A stretch of DNA of 64,000 nt. Origin: Moringa oleifera (lineage: Eukaryota; Streptophyta; Magnoliopsida; Brassicales; Moringaceae). Position numbers and translations under genes: made by a program. Each line of letters begins with the position of its first letter. Position 1 is the stretch's first letter. Below, one piece after another: positions 1 to 11,190 of the stretch. The notes under the pieces were generated by a model that was not told the origin of the DNA, did not search any database, and was given only the letters and a program-made list of their open reading frames with translations. The stretch lies in the NCBI GenBank assembly GCA_021397835.1, contig JAJFZO010000896.1, positions 6,860,501-6,924,500 of the forward strand, read 5' to 3'.

Positions 1-147
1 TGACAAGCATGAAATTGGGAAAAATTTTGCTGAAGAACCCGTATGAGAATTGAAGGTGACACACTTGTACAGAAGCAAAAAAAGAATCCAATATGTATAA
101 AGAGGATAAGTGAGCGAGTTGTAAGCATAGATGAGTGTAAAAGGAAC

Positions 148-384
148 CTGAAGGAGAGGGTGGGAGCGATGAGAAGGGAGGCAGTGAGGGCAAATACTAA
201 GGCAACAGAGCAAGCAGAAGACGTTCTTCTCATTCTTCCTGCGATTCTCGTGGAGCCCACAAGGTCCAAAGAACGTCTCAGCCATCAAACCCTCGAGCCA
301 TGCAGGCTTGACCACCATGTTCATCAAAGCATCATCAGCAGCAGTCTCTCCAGCTGAGGTATATGTTGCGTTCTCTCTCACCAT
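148..384 (-). CDS. PLATZ transcription factor, first coding exon (partial gene)
   Basis: The minus strand from an ATG at 384 reads 79 codons without a stop to a CAG|GT splice donor at 148/147. PLATZ proteins are plant-specific zinc-dependent DNA-binding proteins that bind A/T-rich sequence in the nucleus and often repress transcription. The exon holds the family signature: KPAWLEGLMAETFF at about residues 26-39, then a zinc-ligand series C42-x2-H45-x11-C57-x2-C60-x4-C65-x2-C68-x3-H72-x2-H75, with HENRRKNEKNVFC between the first ligands. It ends in HPLLQ, where I recall an intron in the family. The remaining exons must lie left of base 1; I see no acceptor or continuation in 1-147. A downstream Met at residue 21 or 23 could be the real start, because the first 20 residues are not conserved. 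The family call is firm; the paralogue and target genes are unknown. Confidence 0.88.
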
Positions 385-760
385 CCTTTTGGTTTTCTGT
401 TGTTTTCTGCTCGGAGAAGAAGAACACTATATTTGTTAAAAAAAAAAGCGTGCAAAATTGAGGGTGGTGGCGGGGCTGGGGCATGTACGTCTGAAGCTTC
501 AATTGATATTCGAAACCCTACCTAATTAAGCCGTCTCCATTACAATCTTGCGTGTGTATATATATACACACACGCAGAGGAGGTTCCAGAATTGTTGTCG
601 TTTAGAGAGAGAGAGAGTGACTGGAGAGTGAGAGAGTAGATGCGTCCTTTTTCGGAAATTGAAGACCCAAATATGAGAAAAAGCTTTTCGTCTACCCTTA
701 CAGAGAGAGAATGGGAGCACATGTGTTCTTTTCAGACAAAATAAAAAAATAAAAAAGAAT
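385..760 (-). promoter_or_regulatory. Probable PLATZ promoter and 5' UTR
   Basis: This is the region directly upstream of the PLATZ start on the minus strand. It holds a TATATATA core inside a perfect 20-bp palindrome at 552-571, about 170-190 bp before the ATG, a sensible distance for a TATA box. A GA-rich run at 603-637 on the plus strand (CT-rich on the coding strand) resembles the pyrimidine patches and GAGA elements common at plant core promoters. No transcription start can be fixed from sequence alone. Confidence 0.45.
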
Positions 761-3239
761 AGATTTCAACATAAATACATCTTACACTTACCCATATTAT
801 TATTTCAAACAAATTAATTTTCTTCTAACAAGAAACGGAGCATTCGAAATAAATTAAAAGGAATAAAAAATAATTTTATTATACATGCATCACATATGTA
901 CTTATTTATTACAAAAATTAATATTTGGATTAAAAAAAAAAGAGCATAAGGACAGCATTACATAAAATCTCACAAAAATATATTATAATTGGGAAGCAGT
1001 GAGGTGGGACGACCCACCAATGTGTACTTTTCAAGGTTTTATGGTTCTCCGTATCAGTACCATACCCTACGCGTTCCTTTTTGTAGGGCAGTTTATTTGG
1101 GCACCTCACTTTCAATTTCACCACTCCACCTTGGCCCCTACGCTTTCTGCCCTTCTTGTCCATCTTTCGTTTCTCACTCTCAATTTTTTGATGGCTAATT
1201 GCATAGAAGAGTGGAGGTAATATGCGTTTGTCTGTTTGGAAATTAGGTACGGTAGGCTTGGGGTATCCAAGCTTGTCATATGATCTAAATGTCCTTGTTT
1301 TGTCTACATTTTTTTATTTATGGAATGACTCAAAACACCAAATTGTAGTCTTGTTGTCTGTTAATCTTGGGAGCTGTGATTCCTTTTTTAATATAATGTG
1401 CCCTTAACCCTCCTCTCCCATCTCCAATATTTGGCAAGGATGAACATCTTCTTATTTCAATTATGTACAACTTTTACAAAAGCAGTAATAATTTAATAAA
1501 ATTAATAATTAATATTTTATTTTTTAAAATAATTCATAAAAATTAAAAAAATAATTTAATTTTTTACTAAAACTCAACCACAACTTCAATTCAAATATAT
1601 TTATATAATCACTAATCATCATTAAAATCACATCAACCTACTAATTGTGGTAAACTGTAATTATAAATGTAGTACAGTATATAGTGTATAAGAGTAAACT
1701 AATTGAAATGGTGGATTAAGTGACCTTTCATAAACTCAAAATTTGAATTGTCTCAACTTCACCGACATGGTTAAAGCTTTTTTTTGTCAATAGGATTTAG
1801 CACGTGTAATCCAACGTGCTACTAGCTTTCCAAAATATTCTCTCACAAATGTTAAACAAATTTTAATATTTTCCAAATAAACATTTTTACATTTTTTTTC
1901 AAATATCTCTTATGTGTTTTCCATGGGTAAGATTACATTAACATTAGAGGTTATAATTAGATATTTATTTTTTATTACAATAAATTTTTAAAAATTTCAA
2001 AAATTTTGAAATATTTTATAATAATAAAATAAATAAAAAATTAATTTTATTAAATTATACTGAAACAAACAGAATATGTGAATCCTAAATTAACAAAATA
2101 AAAAGATGATATTGAGGGCAATGAAGCAGCGAGGGAAGATCGCACCACAATTGAGAATTAGAATCTCCATGAAAGCTGATCCAGAGGTCATAAAAGGGCC
2201 TGGAGAGACAACAGCTGGAGCCTCGAGTCACAGACAAATGTTACAATCAGATTTGTCTTGGGATTAATCCTCCTTTGGAATTTTCTCTGCTGCCCAACTA
2301 GTCGCATAGCGACAACTAATGCATCACCCTCTCAACCCATTTAAGTGTCATAAAACACCGTATAATTCTTTTTCTTTTTCTTTTTTTATTTTTCTATAAA
2401 GATTGACAATTCAAAGCAAACTTTCTATCAACTGTTATTTCAAATTACCATAATCAGACTTTAAGATATTAAAAATATTTTTAATAATTTATTAAAATAT
2501 TAAAACCCAATTGAAAATTATGAGCGAAGACAAAAGAGTAGTTTTGGAACACAAATCAAGTCAATGAACCGGGCTATGGCTACGGCTATGGCTAGGGCTG
2601 CTGTGAGCCCAGCCCTACTTGGACTCTTTTGCCTACCATTCAACTCCAAAACAAATAGAAGCTTGGAACTTGCATCTCACTGCCACAAACTCGCTGTCAC
2701 ATGGTACCCTTACCCATGTCCAACTTCAATTTTCCTCTTATTTCACGAGAACAATTGATTAGGAGACAACTTCAAATTATTAAAACATAAATCATTAAAC
2801 GTATAGAAAAATTTTGTCGTTCACATATGATACGGGAGTTTAAACTACTTTCAAAATTATCCTTCACGCGACTTTCTGTTTGATATATTGATCAAGTTGG
2901 ATGAGCCCATGGATGTTCAAATCTGGATCAAATTCGAACATTTTCTGTTACCTTAAAATGAGACAAACATCCTGTCAGGTTGAAGAGTTCACCTTACATC
3001 TAAGTCTTATTTCCCAGATTTATTTTGCCACATTAGTTCAAATTGTTAGTCCTAAATGGTCATTGTATGTTTTGATGATAATAAATAAGTTCTACTTACT
3101 GATGTTTAAGTACATTTGTGTATAGTTTCTCGTTAATTGCACAAAGGTCAAGTTGAACGACAGCTAACAATAAATAAACATTACATCTGAGCTTTTTAAC
3201 TTGGCAATTCAAAATTTGCTTCAACAGAAAAGAATTGGT
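761..3239. other. AT-rich intergenic region, no gene recognised
   Basis: Long A/T-rich stretches alternate with somewhat GC-richer patches (about 1000-1250 and 2100-2330). Open frames here are short, overlap on both strands and show no domain I recognise. A small degenerate triplet run (GCTATG/GCTACG type) at about 2572-2602 makes a short Met/Ala/Thr-rich peptide that I do not consider coding. This is probably intergenic DNA with eroded transposon sequence. Confidence 0.5.
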
Positions 3240-3612
3240 AAGTATTTGTAAATGCTGGCATGTGGTGGAGGCCCAACCCATAATACGGACCCGTCGTTTC
3301 AAGCCACTGCTCGAGCTTATGTAGAAAAGCTGGCTCATAAATCAGTCCATATTGTCGGTAGGCGAGTGTCGGGCATGCTCCCCTTAAAGAATCAAGCATG
3401 GCCTAACACGCCACCATATAGAACTGGGCATGGCCACCTCATGGATGATGGATAGAAGAATGGGAAGTGGGTAGGATAGCGATAAAGGTAAAGGGATTGG
3501 ATATTAGGAGGAGGATTGGAACATGTAAAACATACGGACAGTAATACAAAGTCAGAGTCTCTATATTCTATCTTCGATCATCTTTCTCGGTCTTATCTTT
3601 TGTGTTACAACA
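3240..3612 (+). repeat. Possible gypsy-type LTR remnant (3' end of LTR)
   Basis: The segment ends in a pyrimidine-rich stretch and TGTTACAACA, immediately followed by a TTGGCACCGTTCGTGGGA motif. That arrangement matches the LTR end plus primer-binding site of many dicot Ty3-gypsy elements, where the motif is typically TTGGCGCCGT-CTGTGGGA. The left boundary is not determined and I could not find a second LTR copy in the window, so this may be a truncated element. Confidence 0.45.
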
Positions 3613-3630
3613 TTGGCACCGTTCGTGGGA
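3613..3630 (+). other. Candidate gypsy primer-binding site
   Basis: TTGGCACCGTTCGTGGGA lies directly after an LTR-like CA end. From memory of plant gypsy elements the consensus is close to TTGGCGCCGTCTGTGGGA; this copy differs at a few positions, as expected for an old element. Confidence 0.45.
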
Positions 3631-4190
3631 AGCTTACAAGAAAGTTGAAGCTCCCCCCCTTACAATCAAATGTGGCCTGAAACTCTACGATGCCTCCTGC
3701 AAGCCCAACTTTAACAATCTTTCTCCTATACGAACTCCCTTCAGCAATGACCCCACCTTCTTCTTCCATTTTTGGCTTTTTGAAGCTATACCAAGCTGAA
3801 AACTTGGTTATTTAGACGTAGTTTTGGCCTTTGCAAGATTCCCAGTCGAAGCAGACGACTTCGCAGTAATAGGGAGGTGAACAGTAGCGAAGAGGTCGGC
3901 GGCTATAGAGAAGTCGGTATTTATCAAGTCTTCAGCAAATAGTAAAGAGGTCGACAACGGGAATGAGGTCGAAAACAGTAGGTGGATCAGTAATGGCACA
4001 TCATCGGGTATAGTGGAGAGGTTCACAGGGGAAATGAGGTTCACAACAGTGGGGAGATCACTGTTGGCGATGTTTTCGGCTACAGTGGAGTGATGGACAG
4101 AAACGGTGAGGTCATACGAGTACGAGATGTAAGCATACAACCACAAACCGCAATCTACTGCTCCTTTTTATTGAACGACTGCACGATTCC
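3631..4190 (+). repeat. Non-coding internal part of gypsy-like remnant
   Basis: The stretch downstream of the candidate primer site has no sustained reading frame. From about 3880 to 4110 it has loosely repeated GAGGTCG/GAGGTTC and AACAGT motifs every 25-40 bases. I see no gag, protease or polymerase motif, so it is either a non-autonomous element or a heavily decayed leader. Confidence 0.3.
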
Positions 4191-4950
4191 TTTCACGTGG
4201 CAGATCCGCATCCTCATGGGGACGTACATGCCGTGGTTTGTGTAACTGGAAGTCAAGGAAAACGGAGGATAGTGGCTTTAGGACGCGCAATGGTTTCTCA
4301 GGTCAGCCGTAAAGGAACCCACGAGGGTTTGCTGTATCGTGGCAACATTAATGCCATGATGGACCTCCCCAAGCAACTAATTATTGTTGTTTGTTGTGTT
4401 TGATAATATATAAATTAATAATTTATTTTAAATAAATAATAAATTAAATTAAATTTATATTAACTTATAACACGCAGCATTGTATTTATTTTAGATCAAA
4501 GTTAAAGTTTAATTTTATATTTTTAAAATAAAATTATTGGAGTTATTAGATTGATAGTGAATGTCTTTTAGGATATGATGATCACTTCTTATAAAAATAA
4601 CACTTTAATTTATAAAAATAACGAATTAACTTATAATTATTATCTTTCGAATTCAAAGAAGGTAAAAAAAAAAAAAAGAGAGAATGAGTTGGTTGTTTTT
4701 GGATGATGAAAATAGATATAAGAAGAGCTTTTTATAGGTATTCAAAGGTGATCTTTGAAAGAGTGTATCTTTTCAAAGAGATGTATCTTAAAAAGAAAAT
4801 ATGCATCTTTAATGAAAAGGTACATTTCCATTCAAAAGGGATCAATACACCTTTCCATTCAAACCTTTACATATATTTTTTAAAATTCTCTTTTCCAACA
4901 ACAACTCTCTTTAAGGAAGCTTTCCCTTTTCTAATCTAAGAGAAAAGCAC
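4191..4950. other. Intergenic, nothing recognised
   Basis: The region has a moderately GC-rich patch at 4195-4380 with a 68-codon frame lacking recognisable homology, then AT-rich DNA with palindromic ATTTATTT/AAATAAAT runs at 4410-4460. I see no gene here. Confidence 0.4.
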
Positions 4951-5450
4951 AAATGAGCACGTTTGGAGGGAATTGGCCAAGAGAGGCGCAAACCAGGAAA
5001 AGTAGAGTGGATGATATTGTTATTGAAGGGCTTGATGGGTCTTTTTTCAAAAAAGTCTCAAGTGGTAAATGCGCTGCCTTGTTTGCCTTCACAACCTAGT
5101 TCTTGATTACCTTGTTTTGCTCTCTATATGTATTCTCTCCGAGCTTTCTTGTTTTCGTTTCAGGCCTTTTTTTTTTTGCATTCCAGTTGACACATTAACA
5201 CTTATTTATATTAGACATTTTTCAAAAGTTGTTAATGTGTGTGTTCGGTGTTTGTTTGATCTCTTACTGAGAAATAAGCCTAGGACATGCATATTATAAT
5301 GCCATGCTACAACAGTTGGTTGTGAACAAATTATGTTGCTCATGCTATGATGCATCTCATGTTAGAGGATTTTATGGACATTCGTGTTCTGAAGATGCTA
5401 TGATGAAATTCATGGAATTTTGTAATTATTTGTCAAATAGAGAGTTACAA

Positions 5451-7163
5451 GGTAAAGTGTGTTTCACATTATTTTTCTTTTTTTTTTATTCTTAACTTTT
5501 GGGATTTTGAGTGGTCAAATACCAACCTAACCATAAAAGGCATTGAAGAGGTAAGTATGGATGTGATTCACTAGGGACATAATCTCTATGTTATCTATAA
5601 AAGTAAAAAGAATATAGAAGCATAGTTTAACTAGATCTTGTAATATCTTCAGACATTGAGTGCATTTTATATATGTAGAAAACTGAGTACTAGTTACACT
5701 AGCTCATTAGTCATGATATGGTAAATTGTGATTTTATCATTTTTAGAATTCAATGTTCATTTTGCTAAAATCGTCTTGAATATTTATTATTTAAGTGTCA
5801 ACTCATTATTTTTTTTTAGTACGACTTAGAGATGCAGAAAGGTCATATATTTTGCAAGTGTGTTACCTTGTGATTTTTCATACCACATTTAAAAGGATTT
5901 AAAAAAGTCTTCTCCCCTCACTCTACTTTTACTAGCCTCTAGATCCTTTTTAAGCAAACCCAAAGTTCTCCATTATTGTCTTTGAAGTTCATCATGTTAG
6001 GTGAGTCTTGTACTCATTTTCTTCCCTTTTTATGTATTGAGAAAATGGCTAAGAACTTAGTGCCCTTTTTTTATACCTCTGAAGATCTAGAATGCGTTAG
6101 AAGTAATTTTTCCATCCCTAAATTTATAAAGCTCAAAATTCATTCTCTCTCTGGTTGACCATGGATTCGCCATGAAGGCTAGGTTATGATCTTTAAAGAT
6201 AGCCTCAAAGGAGGCCAACACCTACCAATTCATTATTTCTTCCAAAACATTTGCCATCTGTTTAAAATTTCTCATTCTTAGCTCAGGCCCAACTCTTGTC
6301 ATTGTATGATTGCCTTTGTTTCAAAAATTTTTTCCATAAACTGGAAAGATCTTTTTATTGCCCTATTTGTTAAGTTTTTAAGTTAAAGGCTAATAAAGAT
6401 GACTGAAATTCTGATTCTAAATTTTATTATTTTGCTAGTATCAAACCAAAACTCTTTCCAAAAGGCATTCCTTTGAATAGCAAATGTTAGGCTAAGAAAA
6501 ATTTCTAGGCCCTTTAACTCAAGATGTACCCCTATCTGAATGTTTGCATTGAACCCTTTAAGAAAGTCCATATGGAAAAGGTTAACTTCGACCAAACATC
6601 AATCTTTCAGGTTTTTTATGATCAAACGGGTATAGATAGTTTTAGAAACCATATTAGGATAATTGTAGTTAAAGCCATCAGATCTGGTGTAGGGTCTTTA
6701 GATTTGATAGAACTTCTCAATTTACTAAAAACACATTAAGTTCGAGCCTCTTATCTCTCAATCCAATTCTTGATGTTGAACAGACACCAAACCTTGAGCC
6801 AAGTACTCAACGTGAAGTGGATACACATCCTAACGAGGAGCAAACATTGAACCCCTAACCAAATACTAACTTCTAATTCTCCATTTCTCAGTTTGGTCTT
6901 TCGAATTGCTGCCATGCTAGGTCTTATTTCTTTATCTTATTTTTGAAATTTCATCTTTACTAGTTATTAATCCTTGAATATTATGTTTTGTAGATCGTGA
7001 AGAAGAAATGGTCTCTTAACCAAATTTACCTTCCATTACAATAAACCAACTTTGGGAGGCAATGGACATTGCTTTGAGGAGGCATGCCCTTGGAGGAGAT
7101 TTGAGGACTGGTACTGTTGCTAGACCTCAATAGCGGGATTAGTCCTCATGAGTTGTCTTACAG
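5451..7163 (+). repeat. 1.7-kb tandem duplication, copy A
   Basis: Copy A begins GGTAAAGTGTGTTTCACATT and runs to the base before the same string recurs at 7164, giving a unit of 1713 bp. It contains broken Transposase_28-like frames at about 5985-6490. Compared with copy B it has many point differences and small indels, so the duplication is not recent. Confidence 0.8.
5985..6490 (+). pseudogene. Transposase_28-like gag fragment, copy A
   Basis: Frames in this segment read EKMAKNLVPFFYTSEDLECV and later an HYFF-type segment corresponding to the HPFF motif of the other copy. Stops follow the SLSG and HEG positions and the frame shifts afterwards. The order of motifs (an EDLE-x-(V/L)R-x-(N/E)F segment, then a K-G-x-x-(L/P)-x-I-H-x-F-F segment) matches the family described for the whole element. 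It cannot encode a full protein. Confidence in the family is moderate, and in non-functionality high. Confidence 0.45.
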
Positions 7164-8946
7164 GGTAAAGTGTGTTTCACATTATTTTTCCTTTTTCTTT
7201 GCTCTTAATCATTGGGATTTCGAGTGGTTAAATACCCATCTAACCAGAAAAGGCATTGAAGAGGTAAGTATGGATTTGATTCATCAGGGTCATAATCTCT
7301 ATGTTATTTATAAAAGGAAAAAGAATATAGAAGCATAGTTTAACTAGATCTTGCAATCTCTTTAGACATTGAGTGCATTTTATATATGTAGAAAACTGAG
7401 TACTAGTTTATACTGGCTTATTAATCATGACATGGTAAATTATGATTTTATCATTTTTAAAATGTAGTGTTCACTTTGCTAAAGTCATTTCGAAAAGTTT
7501 CTTCTAACATATTTATTATTTAGGTGCCAACTCATGATTTATTTTGTCGTATAACTTAAGGATGCAGAAAAGTCACATATTTTGCAAGTGTGTTGCCTCG
7601 TAATTTTTCATACCACATTTAAAAGGATTTCAAAATGTCTTTTCCCTTGCTCTACTTTTACGAGCCTCTAGATCCTCTTTAAGTAAACCTAAAGTTCTCC
7701 ATTGTTGTCTTCGAAGTTTATCATGTTAAGTGAGTCTTTTACCCATTTTCTTCACTTTTTTTGTACTGAGAAAATGGCTAAGAACTTAGCACCCTTTTCT
7801 TATATCTTTGAGGATCTAGAATGTGTTAGGAGTAATTTTTTCGTCTCCAAATTTGTAAAGCTTGAAATTCCTTCTGTCTCTTATCAGCCATGGATCCACC
7901 GTGAATGCTAGGTTAAGATCCTTAAAGATACCCTTAAGGGAAGCCAAGACCTACTAATTCATCCCTTCTTCCAAAAGGTTTTCCATTAATTTTAAATCTC
8001 TCATTCTTAGCTCATGCCCAGCTCTTCGCGTTGTATGATTGCCTTTGTTTTAAGAAAAATTTTCATGAACTGAATAGATTTTTTTTTGTTGCCTTATTTG
8101 TCAAGTTTTTTTAGTTAAAGACCAATAGGGATGACATAAATTTTCATTCTAAATTTTATTATTTTGCTAGTATTAAACCAAAACTCTTTTCAAAAAGCCT
8201 TCTTTCGAGTAACAAGGGTTGGCTGAGAAGTATTTCTAGGCTTTTTGACATAAGATGTACCCTATTTGAATGTCTAGAGTAAGCCTTCTTGGAATGTCCA
8301 TATGAAAAAGGTTAACCATGAGCTAACATCAATGTTTTAGTTTCTTTATGATCAAATAGGTGTAGATAGTTTTAGAAACCATATTAATAACAATAGAATA
8401 GTTGTAGTTAGAGCCAATAGATTTGGTATAGGGTCTTTAGATTTGATAAGACTTCCCAATTTACTGAAGACACATTGAGTTCGAGCCTCCTATCCCCTAA
8501 ATCCAATTCTCGATATTTAATTGACACAAAACCTTGAGCTAAGTACTCAACCTAAAGTGGATACACATCCTAATGAGGAGCAAACATCAAACCCGTAACT
8601 AAACACTAGCCCTGAAATGAATGTACACCTTGATGAAGGGATTGGACTTCCAACTTTTAATTCGTCATCTCTTGGTTTGGTCTCTTGAATTGATGCCACA
8701 TTAGGTCTTATTACTACTTTATCTTATTTTTGAAATTTCATCTTTACTAGCTATTGATCCTTGAATATTATGTTTTGTAGATCATTAAGAAGAAATGGCC
8801 CTTCAACCAAATTTGACTTTTGTTACAATAGACCAACTCTGAGAGGCAATGGACATTGTCTTAGAGAGGCATGCCCCTAAAAGAGGTTTTATTACTGGTG
8901 CTACTGCCAAACCTCAACAGCGGGATAAGTCTTCATAGGCTGTCTC
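7164..8946 (+). repeat. 1.7-kb tandem duplication, copy B
   Basis: Copy B starts GGTAAAGTGTGTTTCACATT and follows copy A in order through the GAAGAGGTAAGTATGGAT, AGAAAATGGCTAAGAACTTA and AATATTATGTTTTGTAGATC landmarks. It ends around the GCGGGATAAGTCTTCAT segment; beyond this the sequence is unique. It has an insertion of about 60 bp at about 8606-8665 relative to copy A. Confidence 0.8.
7715..8250 (+). pseudogene. Transposase_28-like gag fragment, copy B
   Basis: This is the tandem partner of the 5985-6490 fragment. It reads EKMAKNLAPFSYIFEDLECV, an IPSVSYQPWIHREC stretch and then a stop, with IHPFFQKVFH in continuation. It is slightly better preserved than copy A through the HPFF motif. 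Stops and frame changes remain, so it is a pseudogene. What the parent protein does in the element's life cycle is not established; its position is gag-like. Confidence 0.45.
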
Positions 8947-9975
8947 AAAGAGAAAGGAAACTAAAGCTGGCCTTAATGACTACGCCTTTGCCACCAAGAA
9001 AGGAAAGATGGTGGTTGTTACTTACGTCACCTTAGAGGTCAGAGTGCCATGGATGCACTCTCGATACCTTTAGGTATGCCATAACCTCTTTATCTAAAAG
9101 AGAAATTCATGCCTAACTAATGTGCTCATTAAAGGTCCTTAAACCATCCTGACTTGGTTTAGGAGTGGCTATACAAGTCTATCCTATCTCAAGAACCAAA
9201 AAAGCTAAAGAAAAAAATAACAACACCTTCCTCGGTAACAGAATGATGTGTTTTGAGGACCTAAGTATCAATTTACTTAATTCCATTTCTAAAAAAAATG
9301 TAGCAATAGGTTTTTGATTAGTGCTTTCCTTGCTTTCATAGTTTGCTTAGAGTATATTATACTTATGAGCAAGTAAAATCATCCTAACATCAATCTCTAA
9401 CACTTAATAAAGTAAGCTGACGCTACTAATGAATCTGCCACTGATGAGGTAAATAAGGTGGATATCTATGCAATTAAGCTAAAGTGGCTAAAGAATTTAC
9501 TAACCAAGGCTGAAACTAACGTGAAAAATGCCAAGTTTAAACTAACTTAGGTCCAGGAAAATGTGGAAGCCAAGATAGGTCATACGAAAAAATGAACTTA
9601 TACTTCAACAATAAGCTAAGTGTAGCTCAAAAAAAGGTTCGATCTTGAGCTGTTGATGAATTTAAGATGTTAAAAGCCTGTTAAGCTAAGATCGGGGAGT
9701 AGGCCTTCCACTTGTACTAGCCCATTAGAAGGCGCACGATTGAGGAGATCTAAGATAAGCATCCCAAGGTCAACCTTTACTGGGTGCAAGTGGCTCTTCC
9801 TGCAAAAGCTTTTTCAATCCATTTCAAAGATTTGGAAGTCTCTCTACGAGATCAAGAGGAGTTGGCCAACAGACCGATTAAAGAGGGATCATTAGCACCA
9901 ATGTTGGAAGCCTTTGCTCCCAAAGCTGCTTTAGTAGCCAATGTGGATGAAGTTGAAGCTATACTTAATGCTTGA
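8947..9975 (+). pseudogene. Charged C-terminal part of the gypsy-type gag-like gene
   Basis: Past the duplication the plus strand continues with KRKETKAGLNDYAFATKKGK, several stops, then from about 9460 a Lys/Glu/Asn-rich helical stretch and a final open frame 9784-9975 (VALPAKAFSIHFKDLEV through AILNA). Charged coiled-coil C-termini are usual for the gag-like proteins that carry the Transposase_28 domain. Several in-frame stops show it is broken. The weak link is that the region has no diagnostic motif of its own; position and composition carry the call. Confidence 0.35.
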
Positions 9976-10120
9976 ATTGTAGTCTTTCTTTTCTTTTCTG
10001 TTGGATGTATAAATTTTGATTTTTCCTAATAATGAATTTTTTTTTGAATTTTCTTCAGTGATACTTAGAAAAATTGGGGCAATCATTACTGAAATATTAA
10101 TTTGGAAATTATCAACTCCA

Positions 10121-10640
10121 TAATTACAATCTTGTGAGATTTTTTGAACTTAAATCAACTCTAGATGACACAAACCAATGAAGGAATATAACACCCGATT
10201 TGAGATCAGTCTTGATGATAGGAAGATCCAAATGAACTATAAAGGCTTTGATACAGATGATAAAAGGAACCTGATGAGGATTTTGATAAAGAGAATCCCG
10301 ATGAATCATTTGAATAGAAAAACTTGATGTGAAAGACTTGTAAAATAGAGTGAATACCGATGAATAAATCCTCGATGTAAGGTCTAATTTTGAACCCGAT
10401 GAAACAAAACTCGATGTGTCAGCGTAATAAAAAATCTTGATGAAAGGAAACTCTTGATGAATTAAGGTGAACATCAAGGATGTAAAAACCCATTATATTA
10501 TTTGTTCATAAACATTGATGAGATATCAACCCTGATGAAAAGATTTCTAATGTTGCATAAGGTTAGACAGTTAAGATTGAAAATTCTGATGAGAAATTGC
10601 AGTAAATCTTAATCTTAGACCTCTAAACTAGAGAATGAGT
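10121..10640. repeat. Degenerate GATG-motif-rich stretch
   Basis: The pentamer GATGA or its variant GATGT recurs on the plus strand every 10-40 bases, often preceded by CTT, CTC or CCC (for example CTTGATGA, CCCGATGA, CCTGATGA). The spacing is irregular, so it is not a simple microsatellite. On the minus strand it keeps a 117-codon open frame (10124-10477), which I think is a by-product of the repeat (TCATC gives Ser/Ile/His). Confidence 0.5.
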
Positions 10641-11145
10641 TTTTGATGAAGTCAATTTTCTTATGAGCAAAATTAATTGCCAACACCTAAGTTTTGTTAA
10701 ATTCTCAATGCAGGATTTTTATCGACATATCTTATTAAAATTAATATTTGTGGCTAAATATGTCATTTGCATGTAGCATGTACTTGTTCAATATTATCTT
10801 AACAACTCTTAGCATCTATGATTTACGTGTGATTTAAACCCCTCATCAAGAGATAACATCAAATATCACCAAACTAAACATAACTGATGGGAGAAAGAGA
10901 AAATTAAAATTTAAACAATAGAGATAAACCTTGTCTTCGCTTTTAAAAAGTATCCCCTTGATCTTTGATCCTCTCAACCTCCCTAATTATCTAAGACTCC
11001 TTTTTAATTTTCATTAGTCGATTCCTCAGCTTATTCCTCATTATAATTACTAATTTGGTTTCCAATCCTATCCATATAGCCATCTCCTTTGTTATTATTA
11101 ACCTTACATTCTCTTTGCTACCACCACCTTCAAACCTATAATAAC

Positions 11146-11190
11146 CATTACCATCACCATCACCATCACCATCACCATCACCACCACCAA
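11146..11190. repeat. ATCACC hexanucleotide microsatellite
   Basis: Six or so near-perfect units of ATCACC on the plus strand end in CACCACCACC. On the minus strand this gives GGTGAT, read as alternating Gly-Asp in the open frame there. Confidence 0.9.

Larger units (their letters stand above)
4951..9975 (+). mobile_element. Decayed gypsy-type element, Transposase_28-like, internally duplicated
   Basis: On the plus strand a series of broken frames resembles the gag-like protein that Pfam calls putative gypsy type transposon (Transposase_28, PF04195): an EDLECVRSNF segment, a P(W)IH-containing linker and an HPFFQKVFH/QLMP segment. The unit is present twice in tandem (5451-7163 and 7164-about 8946). 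After the second copy come a basic KKGKMVVVTY stretch and a charged, heptad-like region (about 9460-9970) that could be a coiled coil. Stops and frameshifts are frequent, so nothing here is translatable as a whole. LTRs were not identified. The family assignment is by motif resemblance only. Confidence 0.5.

Noticed and set aside
43..357. Plus-strand 104-codon frame at the left edge
   Set aside because: It is antisense to the PLATZ zinc-finger exon and has no homology of its own.
526..722. Two minus-strand frames of about 60 codons in the PLATZ upstream region
   Set aside because: Low-complexity products of the CT-rich and TATA/CA repeats; more likely promoter or leader.
989..1220. Overlapping frames on both strands near 1 kb
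   Set aside because: Several overlapping frames in a GC-richer patch, none with a recognisable domain, splice context or codon bias.
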